Shown here: positions 48,191 through 58,301 of the stretch, one piece after another
How positions within the stretch are numbered: position 1 is the first letter of the stretch
How the letters are laid out: each line of letters begins with the position of its first letter
Position numbers and translations under genes: made by a program
Origin: Holothuria scabra
Taxonomy: Eukaryota; Echinodermata; Holothuroidea; Aspidochirotida; Holothuriidae
DNA length: 64,000 nucleotides
Assembly: GCA_037179385.1 (NCBI GenBank)
Contig: CM074179.1
Coordinates: 72,778,719 to 72,842,718 of the forward strand
Direction of reading: 5' to 3'
Notes under the pieces: model-generated
What the model was told of the DNA's origin: nothing
What the model saw: only the letters and a program-made list of their open reading frames with translations
Database searches by the model: none

Positions 48191-50270
48191 ACGTACGGAT
48201 GGGTCATGATTTTTTACCTAATCTTGCTCGAAAGACTGCATAAAGGGCACTGAGTAGACCTTTTGAACTTTTTCTAATCTGTCGGAAACCTACCATATAT
48301 TACTATTATGCTAACTTTGTCAATGTTGGTGCATGAAGCGTGAAGAAAAGCCGGGGGGGGGGGGGGGGTTACAACTAATATCTGTACGTTTGCAATAGGT
48401 TTGTGGCCATTAATGGCAAATGCCATTTCATCCTTGAGGCATCTGGTGGACTGCAGTAAAGGAAGCTTAAAGAAAAACGTCACTTGAGGGTCGGCGCATG
48501 CGGTCAGATTCATCGCCGTAGTCTGCCCAGCTTGCTCTGAATTAATATGTTAATTTGGAAAGGAAAAGCCTTTTAGACCCATTATAGACATCAAGTCCCA
48601 TAAATTGAGGATTTTCCATTAAAATGCCCAATCAAAAAAAAAGTATGAACATACTTACCTAGGGTCCCATGTTTAGTCCCCCTTCCCACTGCATGGTCCC
48701 CTATTTCGTTTAATTATAGGCGCCCGCCCCGAGGATCAGTCCACCTTTTCATTATTCCATCTTATTTAGTCCGCGTCTCACTGGTTCCTCAGCTCAATTG
48801 GATTTAATCTTGTGGGTCACGGGCCTACCGGTTTGGGCTGTTATTTGCATGGACTTATAAACGCAACTATTTGGTAGGCCTATCCCTCTCCCGTCCATCC
48901 CTCTTGATCACGCCAAGGGACGCAGGTCATAGGTGTGAAAGTTGAGGTGACCATAGTCATGTAGGTAGCGGGCCACTAATTATAAGTCCCATTGACTTAC
49001 ACACTAAATTGGGCTACTTCCGTGCCCCCTAGCTCCCAGTAGAAGTTTTCAACCAGGACATACTACCCCTCTGATCGAAGCCCACAATCTCGGCTTTCAT
49101 GGCACTTTCAAATTTTTATACCATGACCATTGAAATTTTGAGCTAGAGAGCCTTGAATGATAGGGATGTGTTTCCCGCCATAATAGCTACTTAAAAACGG
49201 CATTTCACAGAGCGGAGAAATACAAGAAAAAATGGCACTAAAATTGGTCAGATTGCCTTGAATTTTGCACAGTATGTATTTCAAATCATTGTCTACAAAA
49301 TCCAAATGCAAAAATGATCATATTTTGTAATTAACACAGTCAGAAACAACATCCCATAATTCTTTTTATGGCGCTTTGTCTGTCATTAAACATTTTCACA
49401 GGCACGAGTATTGGAGTTAGTGGTCCGCTACCTGTATGGGAAATTATTTTTCTGTCCGGGAAGGCTATCCATGAGGAGCGCCACCACCATAGGTTAGGTG
49501 CCGGAGTACACTCAGGAAGCAGTCACCCGTCATTAGAAAGTAAACAAGTTGTTATTTTGAGGCGTTTGTTGGAAGAAAAAGATGTTCACTATAATATAGA
49601 AAAAAAGCAATTGCAAAATGATCAGAAAACCAGGTCATAAAATACGGGAACATAGCATTTTTTGTTTGTTTGTTTGTGTGTGTGAGAGGGCAAATCAGCC
49701 ATTAGCCACATTTTTGACTGAAGTCCTACTTAAGTGTGCGAGGGTCTCCCTCCCTTTTTGGATTTTGTTGATTCAAAGGGAGCGCACAATAGGCTATTAT
49801 ATTCAGCCTCTTTCTTTGCTAAAAGAGGAGGGTAAGAGGCTATGGGATGTACCGTATGACATCCCTGTGCTGATGAAAAAGTGAGGGAATTGTGCCCTGT
49901 CCACCTAGGATCGATGGGTTTTCTATGATCATGCCCGTGACCCCAAACAGGGACCGCGGAGACGCAGGACGGGGGAGGGGGGCTTTAGCTTCCCTTCACT
50001 TTTTTCTGCCGTAGGCATTTTGGGCCGCCTTACATTGGTATTATATCTTTGAACATATATTGGACCCTATTTGGCGATTATGCGATTTTAGTTATACCCC
50101 ACTTCAAAATTCGCTCCGCGGCCCCTGTCCAAATACGGGACTTGTGGATCCGTCGCCGTGATTTACATGAGATGCCATGGTTCCATGTCGGTTTCATTTT
50201 GTGTTTCGGTTATTACTTTATGACAAGTAAAATATGTATATGTTGTGGATTTGTGGCTGCAATTTTCTCA
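48191..50270. other. Intergenic DNA; possible small MITE
   Basis: No gene recognised. A possible degenerate MITE lies at 49948-50127 (CAGGGACCGCGGAG against the reverse complement CAGGGGCCGCGGAGCG) without a clean duplication. A partial module copy lies near 49473-49505. Confidence 0.4.
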
Positions 50271-50693
50271 CCGGAAGTGGTTGACTTTCCGACTCTTCAA
50301 TCTAATGTTTTCGCTATTTTGACGTTACGTGTTGGTGGGCGGGGTCTATTGCCACTGTTGATCAAAATAGATCATCTAAACTGACTCGTCACCCTGTAGA
50401 AAAATCATATGTGTGAAAAAATTATAAAAATTAAAAAAATAACAGGAAATGATGAAATGATTTTGAAACTTCCATTGAGATTTAATTTAAAAGAAAAAAA
50501 AAAACAAACAAACTTCGAGAAATGCACACTTTGAAGTATCTAGTTTGTAAAAGCCGTGCTGTAGTAGTTTGGTTTTGAAACTTGCGCATAGTTTGTACAC
50601 ATACAATATGTGTAGACTGAATTCCAGTCGGCCGTGCGGTTAATATTACAATACTGGAAGTTGAAGGAAATAACGATAACCTGCAACGGAGAG
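50271..50693 (+). promoter_or_regulatory. Candidate promoter and non-coding first exon
   Basis: Within 75 bp lie an ETS-type site CCGGAAGTGG (50271-50280), a CRE-like TGACGTTACG (50320-50329) and a GC box GGGCGGGG (50337-50344). About 350 bp further on, ACGGAGAG is followed by the strong donor GTAAGTATTT (donor GT at 50694). Together they look like a TATA-less promoter with an untranslated first exon of a plus-strand gene. No downstream coding exon was recognised, so the gene is unnamed. Confidence 0.3.
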
Positions 50694-50699
50694 GTAAGT

Positions 50700-51366
50700 A
50701 TTTAACATTTTATTTAGGACAATAAAGCCAATGACAATTGTGAATTTGCGGAAATTGAAATAAATTTACGGTATCATTTGTCCCGGATTTTCAGAAGTTT
50801 GTGTATGAAAATTGACTGTTCAATTGGTCACTTGAGTTTTTAAATGAAACAGGTTTATTTGTGCATGAAACCGCTTCACACTACAGTGACTGTTGTGTAC
50901 GTGTGCATCATTGCACGGTGCACCTGTTCGAAAATCTGAGTGTGCATTCTCGCTTAAGGCTGCGAATATTCTGTGAAGTAGGCCCGATGCAACAGCACAA
51001 CTGAACCTAGCCTAGGCTAGGCCTAAATTAGACAATTTCTTTAATCCTGGTGATAAAAAGTGAAGAGGGTACGTTGATGGAATTGTTGTTTATTAGTCCT
51101 GACGCTAGGGTTACTGCACCTTAATTTAAATAGCATCTCCAAAGGTTAGTGTGGTTGGATCTGGATCTGGAAAAATACTGCACAACACTCCTGGTGGTAG
51201 CCTAGCACTAGCACAGTGTTTCCACTCTCCCTAAGAAGAAATAATCTGAGCATTGAGGCCATTTCTTCCGATTCTTCTTGATCCGCCTTCGATGTCAAAT
51301 GAACCATGATATCGTAAAAGCAAGTTATGATTTAACGTTTACTATTTAGGCCTAGGCCTAGGCTAG
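50700..51366. other. DNA between candidate first exon and the LTR element
   Basis: Three or more TAGGCCTA sites, two overlapping at 51350-51363; the retrotransposon inserted directly beside the last. No coding sequence recognised. Confidence 0.5.
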
Positions 51367-51701
51367 TGTAACGTGGAAACTTCGAGGCGGGTTCAAATTA
51401 GGTACACAGAGACGGACTCGACATTCACCCATTTATTACAGTACTTCTTCTTATTCCATCGTGAGCTTAACTACAACTCTTCCCTTTCCTACTTTTAACT
51501 TAACACGCACATACAAACATACGCGACACACCTAAACTATTCTAATGCAAATTACAAAAGAACTAACCTACGCTCATAACTAAAGACATAACTATGTGCA
51601 AAACTCGCTGAACCTACAGGTGAGTAACAGAGAATACAAATCAAAGATGATCAACACAGAGAACTTTAAACTAGACTGAGATGACTACTTTACCGCTTAC
51701 A
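51367..51701 (-). repeat. 3' LTR
   Basis: Runs TGTAACG to CTTACA on the plus strand. On the element strand it carries a polyadenylation signal AATAAA (plus-strand TTTATT at about 51432-51437). No TATA box stands out. Confidence 0.95.
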
Positions 51702-51704
51702 TTA

Positions 51705-51714
51705 CTCTCCCTCC
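51705..51714 (-). other. Polypurine tract
   Basis: On the element strand GGAGGGAGAG lies three bases before the 3' LTR, the expected place for second-strand priming. Confidence 0.8.
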
Positions 51715-52202
51715 AGAAAAGAAATGTCCTCATTTCTTGTTTGTATAAAATACGATTTTCCGGCCAGTCCTGAAAACTAAATGTAAGTAAACCAACAACT
51801 TAAGCAACCACAATGCAAACATTTAAACTGTCTTCACATTTCAACAAAACATTCCAAAAGCCTACATATTTACACTGAAAGCTAAATATTTTAACTAATA
51901 GTTATAAGTATACAAAAATAGCAATATTAGTTCGAACAGTATGTTATTTTTCATCTTTTTTTTTTGACGTTTTTCCTGTACAATTTACTATTCATCATAC
52001 ATTATTTTCAAAATACGTTTAAGAAAATTTACACAAATTTCAGCCAGGTACATTTTTTGACTTTCCTACTATGAAAATGGTTGTTATGAATATAATGTTG
52101 TCATTTTTTCTATTGCAAAATATTGCACCGTCGAAAAGTTCGTGATTAATAAAAAAAAAATCATTTGAAATTTGAGCATTTGAAAATTTGAATATAAATG
52201 AT

Positions 52203-55200
52203 TCAATATAGCACATAGTCTTTAAGATATTGAGGTTGTCTGAACTGGCGTCCCACTCTAGATTGTGGAGATCTACGGCTTCGATATGGTTTAAGTCTAT
52301 TTACGTGCACTGCTTTCGGTGTCGAACTTCGGTTTACGTCGCAAATAAGATACGTCACCGGATATTGGCTGCCGTCATTATCTAGTACCAGGAATGGACC
52401 CTTCCATTTTAGTTCTAACTTCCTTCTACTGTTCGCGGGATCATTAATCATGACTTGGTCCCCTGGCTTAAATGCTACTGTCCTATTTTTCCTATCGTAT
52501 GTTTCCTTTTGTTGATTCTGTGCTGCACCTTGGAGCAGTGAAGCAAACTCTTTTGCGGTTGACAACCTTTCTTTCAGCTCCTCACTGAACTGATTCAGAT
52601 TTGTGTTACTTTCTAGTTCCTGCCGACTATTCCCAAGCAAAATCGTCAACGGTAATCTAGGTTCTCTACCATGTGTTAAGAAGTAGGGGCTGTACCCTGT
52701 GCTACTGTGCACACTTGAATTGTAGGCAAGTTCTATGTGAGAGAGATACCAGTCCCATTCACCCCCGTTTTGGACCAAGAATTTAGAAAGCTGATCTTTT
52801 AAAGTTCTGTTGAACCTTTCGACCAAACCATTTCCTTCAGGGTGGTAAGGTGTTGTTCGGCTCTTAACAATTCCCAACTGAGTACAGGCGGCTTTCACAA
52901 TATCAGACTCAAATTGCCTACCTTGGTCTGTATGGATCACTTCTGGTACACCATGTTCTCTTACATAGTCGTAAAACAAGAGTTTTGCCACTGTTGAGGC
53001 TTTCTGGTCACTCATTGGATATATATTTACATACTTCGTAAAGTGATCTATTGCGACCAGGATGTATCTGTTCCCTTGACTGGTGACAGGTAACTCTGTA
53101 ATGTCCACAAAAACTTTCTGAAAAGGATAAGAAGAATCAATATTTTGCAAAGGAGCTCTAAAGTGTGGGGTAGGATTTCTTCTAGTCTCACATGGGTAGC
53201 ATTGATTACAGAATGTTTCAATGTCCTTGATCATAAAAGGCCAGTAGCAAAGTTCAAGAGCCCTCTTTAGAGTCCTTTCCACACCAAAGTGTCCAGACAA
53301 GGGATTTCCGTGGAGGTAATTGAGTACATGTGGAATGAGAGTCTTCGGTATAATGGCCTGATACGTAACCGGCTTTCCAGGTTTGTTTTTGAATTTCCTA
53401 CATAGAACTCCATCCCTTATTTCTAATTTAGGAAATAGATTCCAGAGTTTTTTAAGGGTTTTCCCTCTTCCTTTCATTTCCCTTATACCTGGTTTACTGT
53501 CATTCTCAACCCATGACCTAACTTCACATAGTACTGGATCTCTTTCTTGCTCAAGCAGCAAATCAAACTGGGCCAATTCTTGTGCTCCCGTGGACGGATT
53601 TACATCACCGCCTATGCCTGTTTCAACATCTTTACTTTGCTTAGGCGTTGCACCAAAATCTGCTGTAGATTGATCTCTATCGACCTGAATTTCATTTTCC
53701 TCATTATTCGGGGATACATTAAAACAGTGTTTCTCCTCCTTAACAGGTTCGTCTGTATGCCTTTTCCCCATGTAATTTCCATTTGACAAATCAGTAGGTG
53801 CTTGGGAACCTTTTTCGCATGTATCAAATTCCTTTCCATACTTTGAAAGGTTAGAGATAATATTGTTTTCTACCAGTATCTCATTTTCATTTGTTGGCCT
53901 TCTTGAAAGGGCATCTGCGTTTGCTTTGTTTTCTCCCTTTTTGTACACTATGTCAAAGTTAAAGGGCTCTAACTGTAATACCCATCTCGTCCGGCGTCCT
54001 GTAACATCATCCTCCAGTGCCAATCTTCTAAGGCCTAACAAGGGTTTGTGGTCAGTAATAATCGTAAAAGACGTACCTTTGAGATAGTGTCGAAAGTACT
54101 TTACCGCCCATACGACAGCCAACATTTCTCTGTCGAAGGTCGACCACCTTTTCTCCGTCTTTGTGAGCGTGTGGCTGGCGTAGGCGATTACCCTGTCTTT
54201 TCCGTCCTTCACTTGTGATAAAACTGCTCCGATAGCTGTATTCGATGCATCTGTAGCTAGTGTGAAATGCTTGCTGAAATCTGGAAATGCAAGTATAGGA
54301 GGAGATGTTAGAGAAGTTTTTAGAAATTCAAAAGATTTTTCTACCTGATCATCCCAGATGAATGGAACATCCTTCTGCGTCAGTCGTTGAAGAGGGGCGG
54401 CGTGAAGGGCATATTTGTGTACAAACCGTCTGTAGTATGAGCAGAGTCCTAAAAATGCTCTCACTTCCGTTACATTCTTTGGTCTTGGCCATTTCTTCAC
54501 TTTTTCAATCTTCTTCAAATCAGGTGAAATACCGTCTTTTGAAACAACGTGACCTAGGAATTCAACTTTCTTCTTGAATAAGTGACACTTTGCTGGCTTG
54601 AGTTTAAGACCTGCATCTACAAGACGTGAGAAAACTTCTCCCAAGTTATTTAAATGGTCTTCAAAGTTCTTCCCCATAATAATTATATCATCTAAATATA
54701 CCAGACATTTTGACCAGTTAATACCATGCAAAACGAGTTCCATCAACCTTTGAAAGGTCGGAGGTGAATTGACCAGCCCCATCGGAAGAACATTGAACTC
54801 GTACAATCCGGTGCCCGTGCTGAACGCGGTCTTCTCACGGTCTTCCGGGGCAACCTCAATTTGCCAATAACCACATATGAGGTCAATTGTACTGAAATAG
54901 ACTGATCCCTCTAATGCATCTAATGTATCATCAGTTCGGGGTAGTGGGTGAGCATCTCGTATTGTGAGTGAATTGAGCTTTCTGTAATCAACACAAAATC
55001 TATATTTACCATCTTTTGGACTGCATGATTCAGAGATCAGGTCATCATGTAGTAATTTGTCTACCTGCTTCTGGATTTCCCGTTTCATTGTCGGCGAAGT
55101 CCGGTATGCCCTCTGACGAATCGGCGGGTGGTCCTCTGTCTGTATTCTGTGTTGAATAAGGTGAGTTCTTCCAATGTCTCCTTCGTCTCTGCTAAAAACT

Positions 55201-55277
55201 GCCTGGTGTTTCTGTAGGAACGTATTAACCTTCAACTTTTCCTCTGCCGTCAGGTCAGCACCTTCTATGTCTACTAA
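52203..55277 (-). CDS. pol: Gypsy pol: reverse transcriptase, RNase H, integrase
   Basis: The frame is open for about 1,024 codons after the TAG at 55278-55280. Counting from the TTG at 55235, reverse transcriptase shows F-C-V-D-Y-R-K-L-N at about 80-88, F-S-T-I-D-L and the catalytic Y-L-D-D at 180-183. RNase H has Asp329, Glu370 and Asp395. After a long acidic linker (about 450-560) integrase has an HHCC finger (His642, His649, Cys676, Cys679), the D,D(35)E triad (Asp711, Asp770, Glu806) and near its end the K-W-K-G-P-F of a GPY/F module and H-V-N-R-L-K-P-Y. There is no chromodomain. Between C-S-P (71-73) and K-D-G about a dozen residues normal for the family are missing, in frame, which probably damages polymerase activity. 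Confidence 0.96.
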   Translation of the reverse strand, partial: LVDIEGADLTAEEKLKVNTFLQKHQAVFSRDEGDIGRTHLIQHRIQTEDHPPIRQRAYRTSPTMKREIQKQVDKLLHDDLISESCSPKDGKYRFCVDYRKLNSLTIRDAHPLPRTDDTLDALEGSVYFSTIDLICGYWQIEVAPEDREKTAFSTGTGLYEFNVLPMGLVNSPPTFQRLMELVLHGINWSKCLVYLDDIIIMGKNFEDHLNNLGEVFSRLVDAGLKLKPAKCHLFKKKVEFLGHVVSKDGISPDLKKIEKVKKWPRPKNVTEVRAFLGLCSYYRRFVHKYALHAAPLQRLTQKDVPFIWDDQVEKSFEFLKTSLTSPPILAFPDFSKHFTLATDASNTAIGAVLSQVKDGKDRVIAYASHTLTKTEKRWSTFDREMLAVVWAVKYFRHYLKGTSFTIITDHKPLLGLRRLALEDDVTGRRTRWVLQLEPFNFDIVYKKGENKANADALSRRPTNENEILVENNIISNLSKYGKEFDTCEKGSQAPTDLSNGNYMGKRHTDEPVKEEKHCFNVSPNNEENEIQVDRDQSTADFGATPKQSKDVETGIGGDVNPSTGAQELAQFDLLLEQERDPVLCEVRSWVENDSKPGIREMKGRGKTLKKLWNLFPKLEIRDGVLCRKFKNKPGKPVTYQAIIPKTLIPHVLNYLHGNPLSGHFGVERTLKRALELCYWPFMIKDIETFCNQCYPCETRRNPTPHFRAPLQNIDSSYPFQKVFVDITELPVTSQGNRYILVAIDHFTKYVNIYPMSDQKASTVAKLLFYDYVREHGVPEVIHTDQGRQFESDIVKAACTQLGIVKSRTTPYHPEGNGLVERFNRTLKDQLSKFLVQNGGEWDWYLSHIELAYNSSVHSSTGYSPYFLTHGREPRLPLTILLGNSRQELESNTNLNQFSEELKERLSTAKEFASLLQGAAQNQQKETYDRKNRTVAFKPGDQVMINDPANSRRKLELKWKGPFLVLDNDGSQYPVTYLICDVNRSSTPKAVHVNRLKPYRSRRSPQSRVGRQFRQPQYLKDYVLY

Positions 55278-55280
55278 CTA

Positions 55281-56177
55281 TAACAAATTTTCAAAATTAG
55301 CAGGGGTTGAAATGTGATTACAGAAACTGGCCACGTTATTACCATTCTGGATGGAATACTCTTCCTCGGGTCTGCCGCAAATAGCGAAAAATTCCCCAAT
55401 TCTGGCTCCCCTTTGCAATAGTACATCATATGAATTGGGATTCATTACCCTCACAGTAGCAATTCCTTTCTCAGCTTTTGACAACGTGCATGCAATGCTG
55501 ACCTCTGCGTCATTCGTTAAATCAGGCTCTAGCAAACCAACATAATTGTGTGGCGTATCACCAATGGTGGGCGAACAGAGCTGTATATCAATGTTAATTT
55601 CTGATTTTGCCGGAACTGTTGAACTGCAGTATGCAATAGCCTTACAGCACAGAGGGGCGTGTGCTCTATCTTTAAGTAAGGGTATATCTTCACCCCACAG
55701 GCTTAACTTGCCTTCAGGTATGTTTATATTAGCAGCATGTTGTAACAAGAAATCCCAGCCTAATAGTACTCCTTGAGTGGTATTTCTTGAGATTTGAAAA
55801 TCATGTCTTACATTAACTCTGTTAAGTCTAACATTGGCCGTCAATTTACCTAAGCATTCTATGGTGTCCCCCGTAAAGGACTTTGCAGGCTGAAACAGTT
55901 TATTAATTGGTTTCCTATTAAGTTCTGGAATTTTTGCTTTTACCTCTTCACTTATGAAACTTACACCAGAGCCAGTGTCTATTAATGCCTTAACTTCAGT
56001 TCCTCCGAGAACTATATTAACATATGCCGATGGTAAATCGTCTAGTAATCCACTTTCCAGTTCTTTCTGTGAAATTCTGTCCGAATCAACATCAACTTTT
56101 TGGGGCGGGGCCTTGGATTGAATAGTTGGCGGTTGGCCCTCATCGCCAACTACGTCTAGTTTCCCTGGTTCTTTTGA
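55281..56177 (-). CDS. pro: Gypsy retropepsin-like protease frame
   Basis: The frame lies one base back from gag and in the same frame as pol. Its active-site motif L-I-D-T-G-S-G-V-S-F-I is encoded at about 55950-55985, the D-T-G signature of retroviral-type aspartic proteases that cleave the polyprotein. Upstream is a short acidic linker beginning in the 22-nt overlap with gag. The frame has no ATG near its start, consistent with expression only by frameshifting at 56159-56165. It ends at TAG 55278-55280, after which pol continues in the same frame. Confidence 0.88.
56107..56165 (-). promoter_or_regulatory. -1 ribosomal frameshift signal between gag and protease
   Basis: On the element strand, gag ends CAG GGA AAC TAG. 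The slippery heptamer G GGA AAC (56165-56159) is in the gag frame and directly before the stop. After an 8-nt spacer (56158-56151) comes a 7-bp stem, GTTGGCG (56150-56144) with CGCCAAC (56131-56125). Its 12-nt loop contains GGGCC (56139-56135), which can pair with GGCCC at 56112-56108 to form an H-type pseudoknot. A slip by one base enters the protease frame exactly. GGGAAAC with a pseudoknot is a known retroviral gag-pro arrangement. Confidence 0.88.
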
Positions 56178-57300
56178 TTATAATTAGGTTCTTCCTCCGG
56201 AAGTTGGAATCGTACTGAATTACTACTCAGCTTACGTACGGGGGAATGCCTGTATCTATCGTAATATCTTGAACTATCCCGATAACTTGGTGACTGATTT
56301 CTAACACGAGAATGAGGCGAATAATGTCTATGCCGATAATTTGGTGAGGGGCTTCCATACAGGTATCTTCCATTATAACGAAGGGGTGATCTACTGGGGC
56401 GATAAAAATGTTCATACTCACTCCGTTCCGGATATCTGCTATCTGAAAAACCTCTGGCGGGACTTGAGGATGGACTACGAGGCTTTCGTCTGAAATATGA
56501 TTCATGTCGTTCAAGCATATGTTCCATTTTTGAGATTCTAGCCTCGTTTCGTTCAATCTTATTTCCAAAACTTTGAACATCCATATTAAGAACTGTGAAT
56601 TTATCACTTAATTTTTCAATGTTCCTTTCAATCCTTGTCAAATTACCTTGTAAAGTGTCAACTGACGAGACTTCGACGAGAGGCGTACTTGAAGGAGTAG
56701 GGTCTTTAATTCCAGGTGAAAGAGGTGGTATGGAAATTGACTGACCTAAGTGTTCGGCTTGAGTTACTTTATTTATTTCTTGAGCCCGTTCCACTTGAAG
56801 CGCTACTTTGAGGGCGTCCTCCATGTTTTCTGCCCCCATTTCTCTAATTCTTAATTGTAAATAAGGCGACAATCCTGTAACAAATCTCCGAAATTTTTCA
56901 CCCTTTTTGGCGTTTGCTCCATAGTCTGGAAAAGAAAGGTTTACAATTTGCGATACCTCCGCTGAATATACCTCTAAAGGTTCACCAGGCTTTCTCTTTC
57001 TAATGTTAACATCCACATCTACAGTCCATTTCGATAATCCAAACACTTTGTTAAGGGCTTCTTTTACTTTTTTATATCTTTTTTAGAGGCGTCTGGCAGT
57101 TCGTCCCATACGTTGAACGCTGGCCCCCCGAGTCTAGACGGCAAAACAACTGTTATTTCTGGCCTTAATTTCTCTGGCACAGCTTCGAGAGTAACTTCTA
57201 AACGCCGAAACCATTGTGAAAATAATTCCTTTCGTGGGCTGCCATAAAATATTTCAGGCAATTTAATGCCATAAGGCAGTTCGAATTTACTGTCTGTCAT
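56156..57300 (-). pseudogene. gag: Gypsy gag, frame-broken
   Basis: The likely start is the ATG at 57298-57300. The first part (57300-57064) encodes the beginning of a retrotransposon gag domain (F-Y-G-S-P-R, L-x-R-L-G-G-P-A, W-D-E-L) and stops at a TAA just after an A6G run. The rest of the domain continues in the -1 frame (57046-56156) with K-W-T-V-D-V-D, R-F-V-x-G-L-S-P and E-x-A-L-K-V-A-L. It is followed by a predicted coiled coil and an Arg/Ser/Tyr-rich tail. No CCHC zinc knuckle is present; the basic tail presumably takes over RNA binding. A one-base loss in the A run is the simplest cause of the break. Gag would form the cytoplasmic particle. Confidence 0.88.
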
Positions 57301-57443
57301 TTTACCTAATATTGCGGTGACATGAAATAGAAAATTAAGACTAAAAGTTACCGTAAAAGTCCACAATAAAATATCTCTAGGGTGTTGTCCAAAATACATT
57401 GAAGCTTTTGTCGAAAAATGTCCGAAGAAATTGTGTAAAACTT

Positions 57444-57455
57444 CCGCTGCCACCA
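57444..57455 (-). other. Primer binding site, tRNA-Leu type
   Basis: On the element strand TGGTGGCAGCGG lies three bases after the 5' LTR. It is complementary to the 3' end CCGCTGCCACCA of eukaryotic tRNA-Leu, the inferred minus-strand primer. Confidence 0.8.
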
Positions 57456-57458
57456 AAA

Positions 57459-57793
57459 TGTAACGTGGAAACTTCGAGGTGGGTTCAAATTAGGTACACA
57501 GAGACGGACTCGACATTCACCCATTTATTACAGTACTTCTTCTTATTCCATCCTGAGCTTAACTACAACTCTTCCCTTTCCTACTTTTAACTTAACAGGC
57601 ACATACAAACATACGCGACACACCTAAACTATTCTAATGCAAATTACAAAAGAACTAACCTACGCTCATAACTAAAGACATAACTATGTGCAAAACTCGC
57701 TGAACCTACAGGTGAGTAACAGAGAATACAAATCAAAGATGATCAACACTGAGAACTTTAAACTAGACCGAGATAACTACTTTACCGCTTACA
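57459..57793 (-). repeat. 5' LTR
   Basis: Same length as the 3' LTR, with six substitutions between them and no indel. It ends TTACA on the plus strand, followed by CTAG. Confidence 0.95.
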
Positions 57794-57797
57794 CTAG

Positions 57798-58301
57798 GTT
57801 TGAATCTGGCATTCTAAAATTGCAGTTGCCTGCATCCCATACTGTGAATGAATATATCTTTGAGCATGCAGAGCTAGTATCATTTAGGCCTATTTATTAG
57901 TTATTAGGCCTACGTTACACTCCACAGCACATATGACTATAGTTTACAGCAATTTGTATGAAGGCATGATTCTCTTGCCTTTTGCATTAATGCACTGTAC
58001 ATAGGCTATCTAGCCTAATACTATATTACTAGCCTAGGCCTATGCCAATTTAGCATCCATGGTGTAAAAACTGAGAGCCTAACTCGCGGGCTGTTACCCT
58101 TTATATAGGCTATGACACTTTGCTGCTTAAAGTAGGCCTACCCCCCCCCCCCCCCCCCCAAACTTTCCAGTATGGTCTGCAGCAGCCACCATCTCATGCT
58201 AGGAAGTGTAAATTTTATGGTTTTGTGGTCTGTTATGTTTTGCACCAGGAGGGGAGCCACGGTGTACCATGTACAGTAACATTACTAGGCCTACTACACT
58301 A
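57798..58301. other. TAGGCCTA-rich DNA, poly-C run
   Basis: Five TAGGCCTA sites in 450 bp (about 57887-58290) and a 19-base C run at 58141-58159. No gene recognised. Confidence 0.5.

Larger units (their letters stand above)
51367..57793 (-). mobile_element. Ty3/gypsy-type LTR retrotransposon, nearly full length
   Basis: Two 335-bp LTRs (6 differences by hand alignment) bound a 5.76-kb interior with primer binding site, gag, protease, reverse transcriptase, RNase H, integrase and polypurine tract, in the order of Ty3/gypsy elements. A 4-bp duplication CTAG flanks it (51363-51366 and 57794-57797). There is no env-like frame after integrase. Defects: a gag frame break near 57065-57075, an in-frame TAG at 55278-55280 and a short deletion in reverse transcriptase near 55015-55022, so this copy is probably inactive. 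High LTR identity means the insertion is fairly young. Confidence 0.97.
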
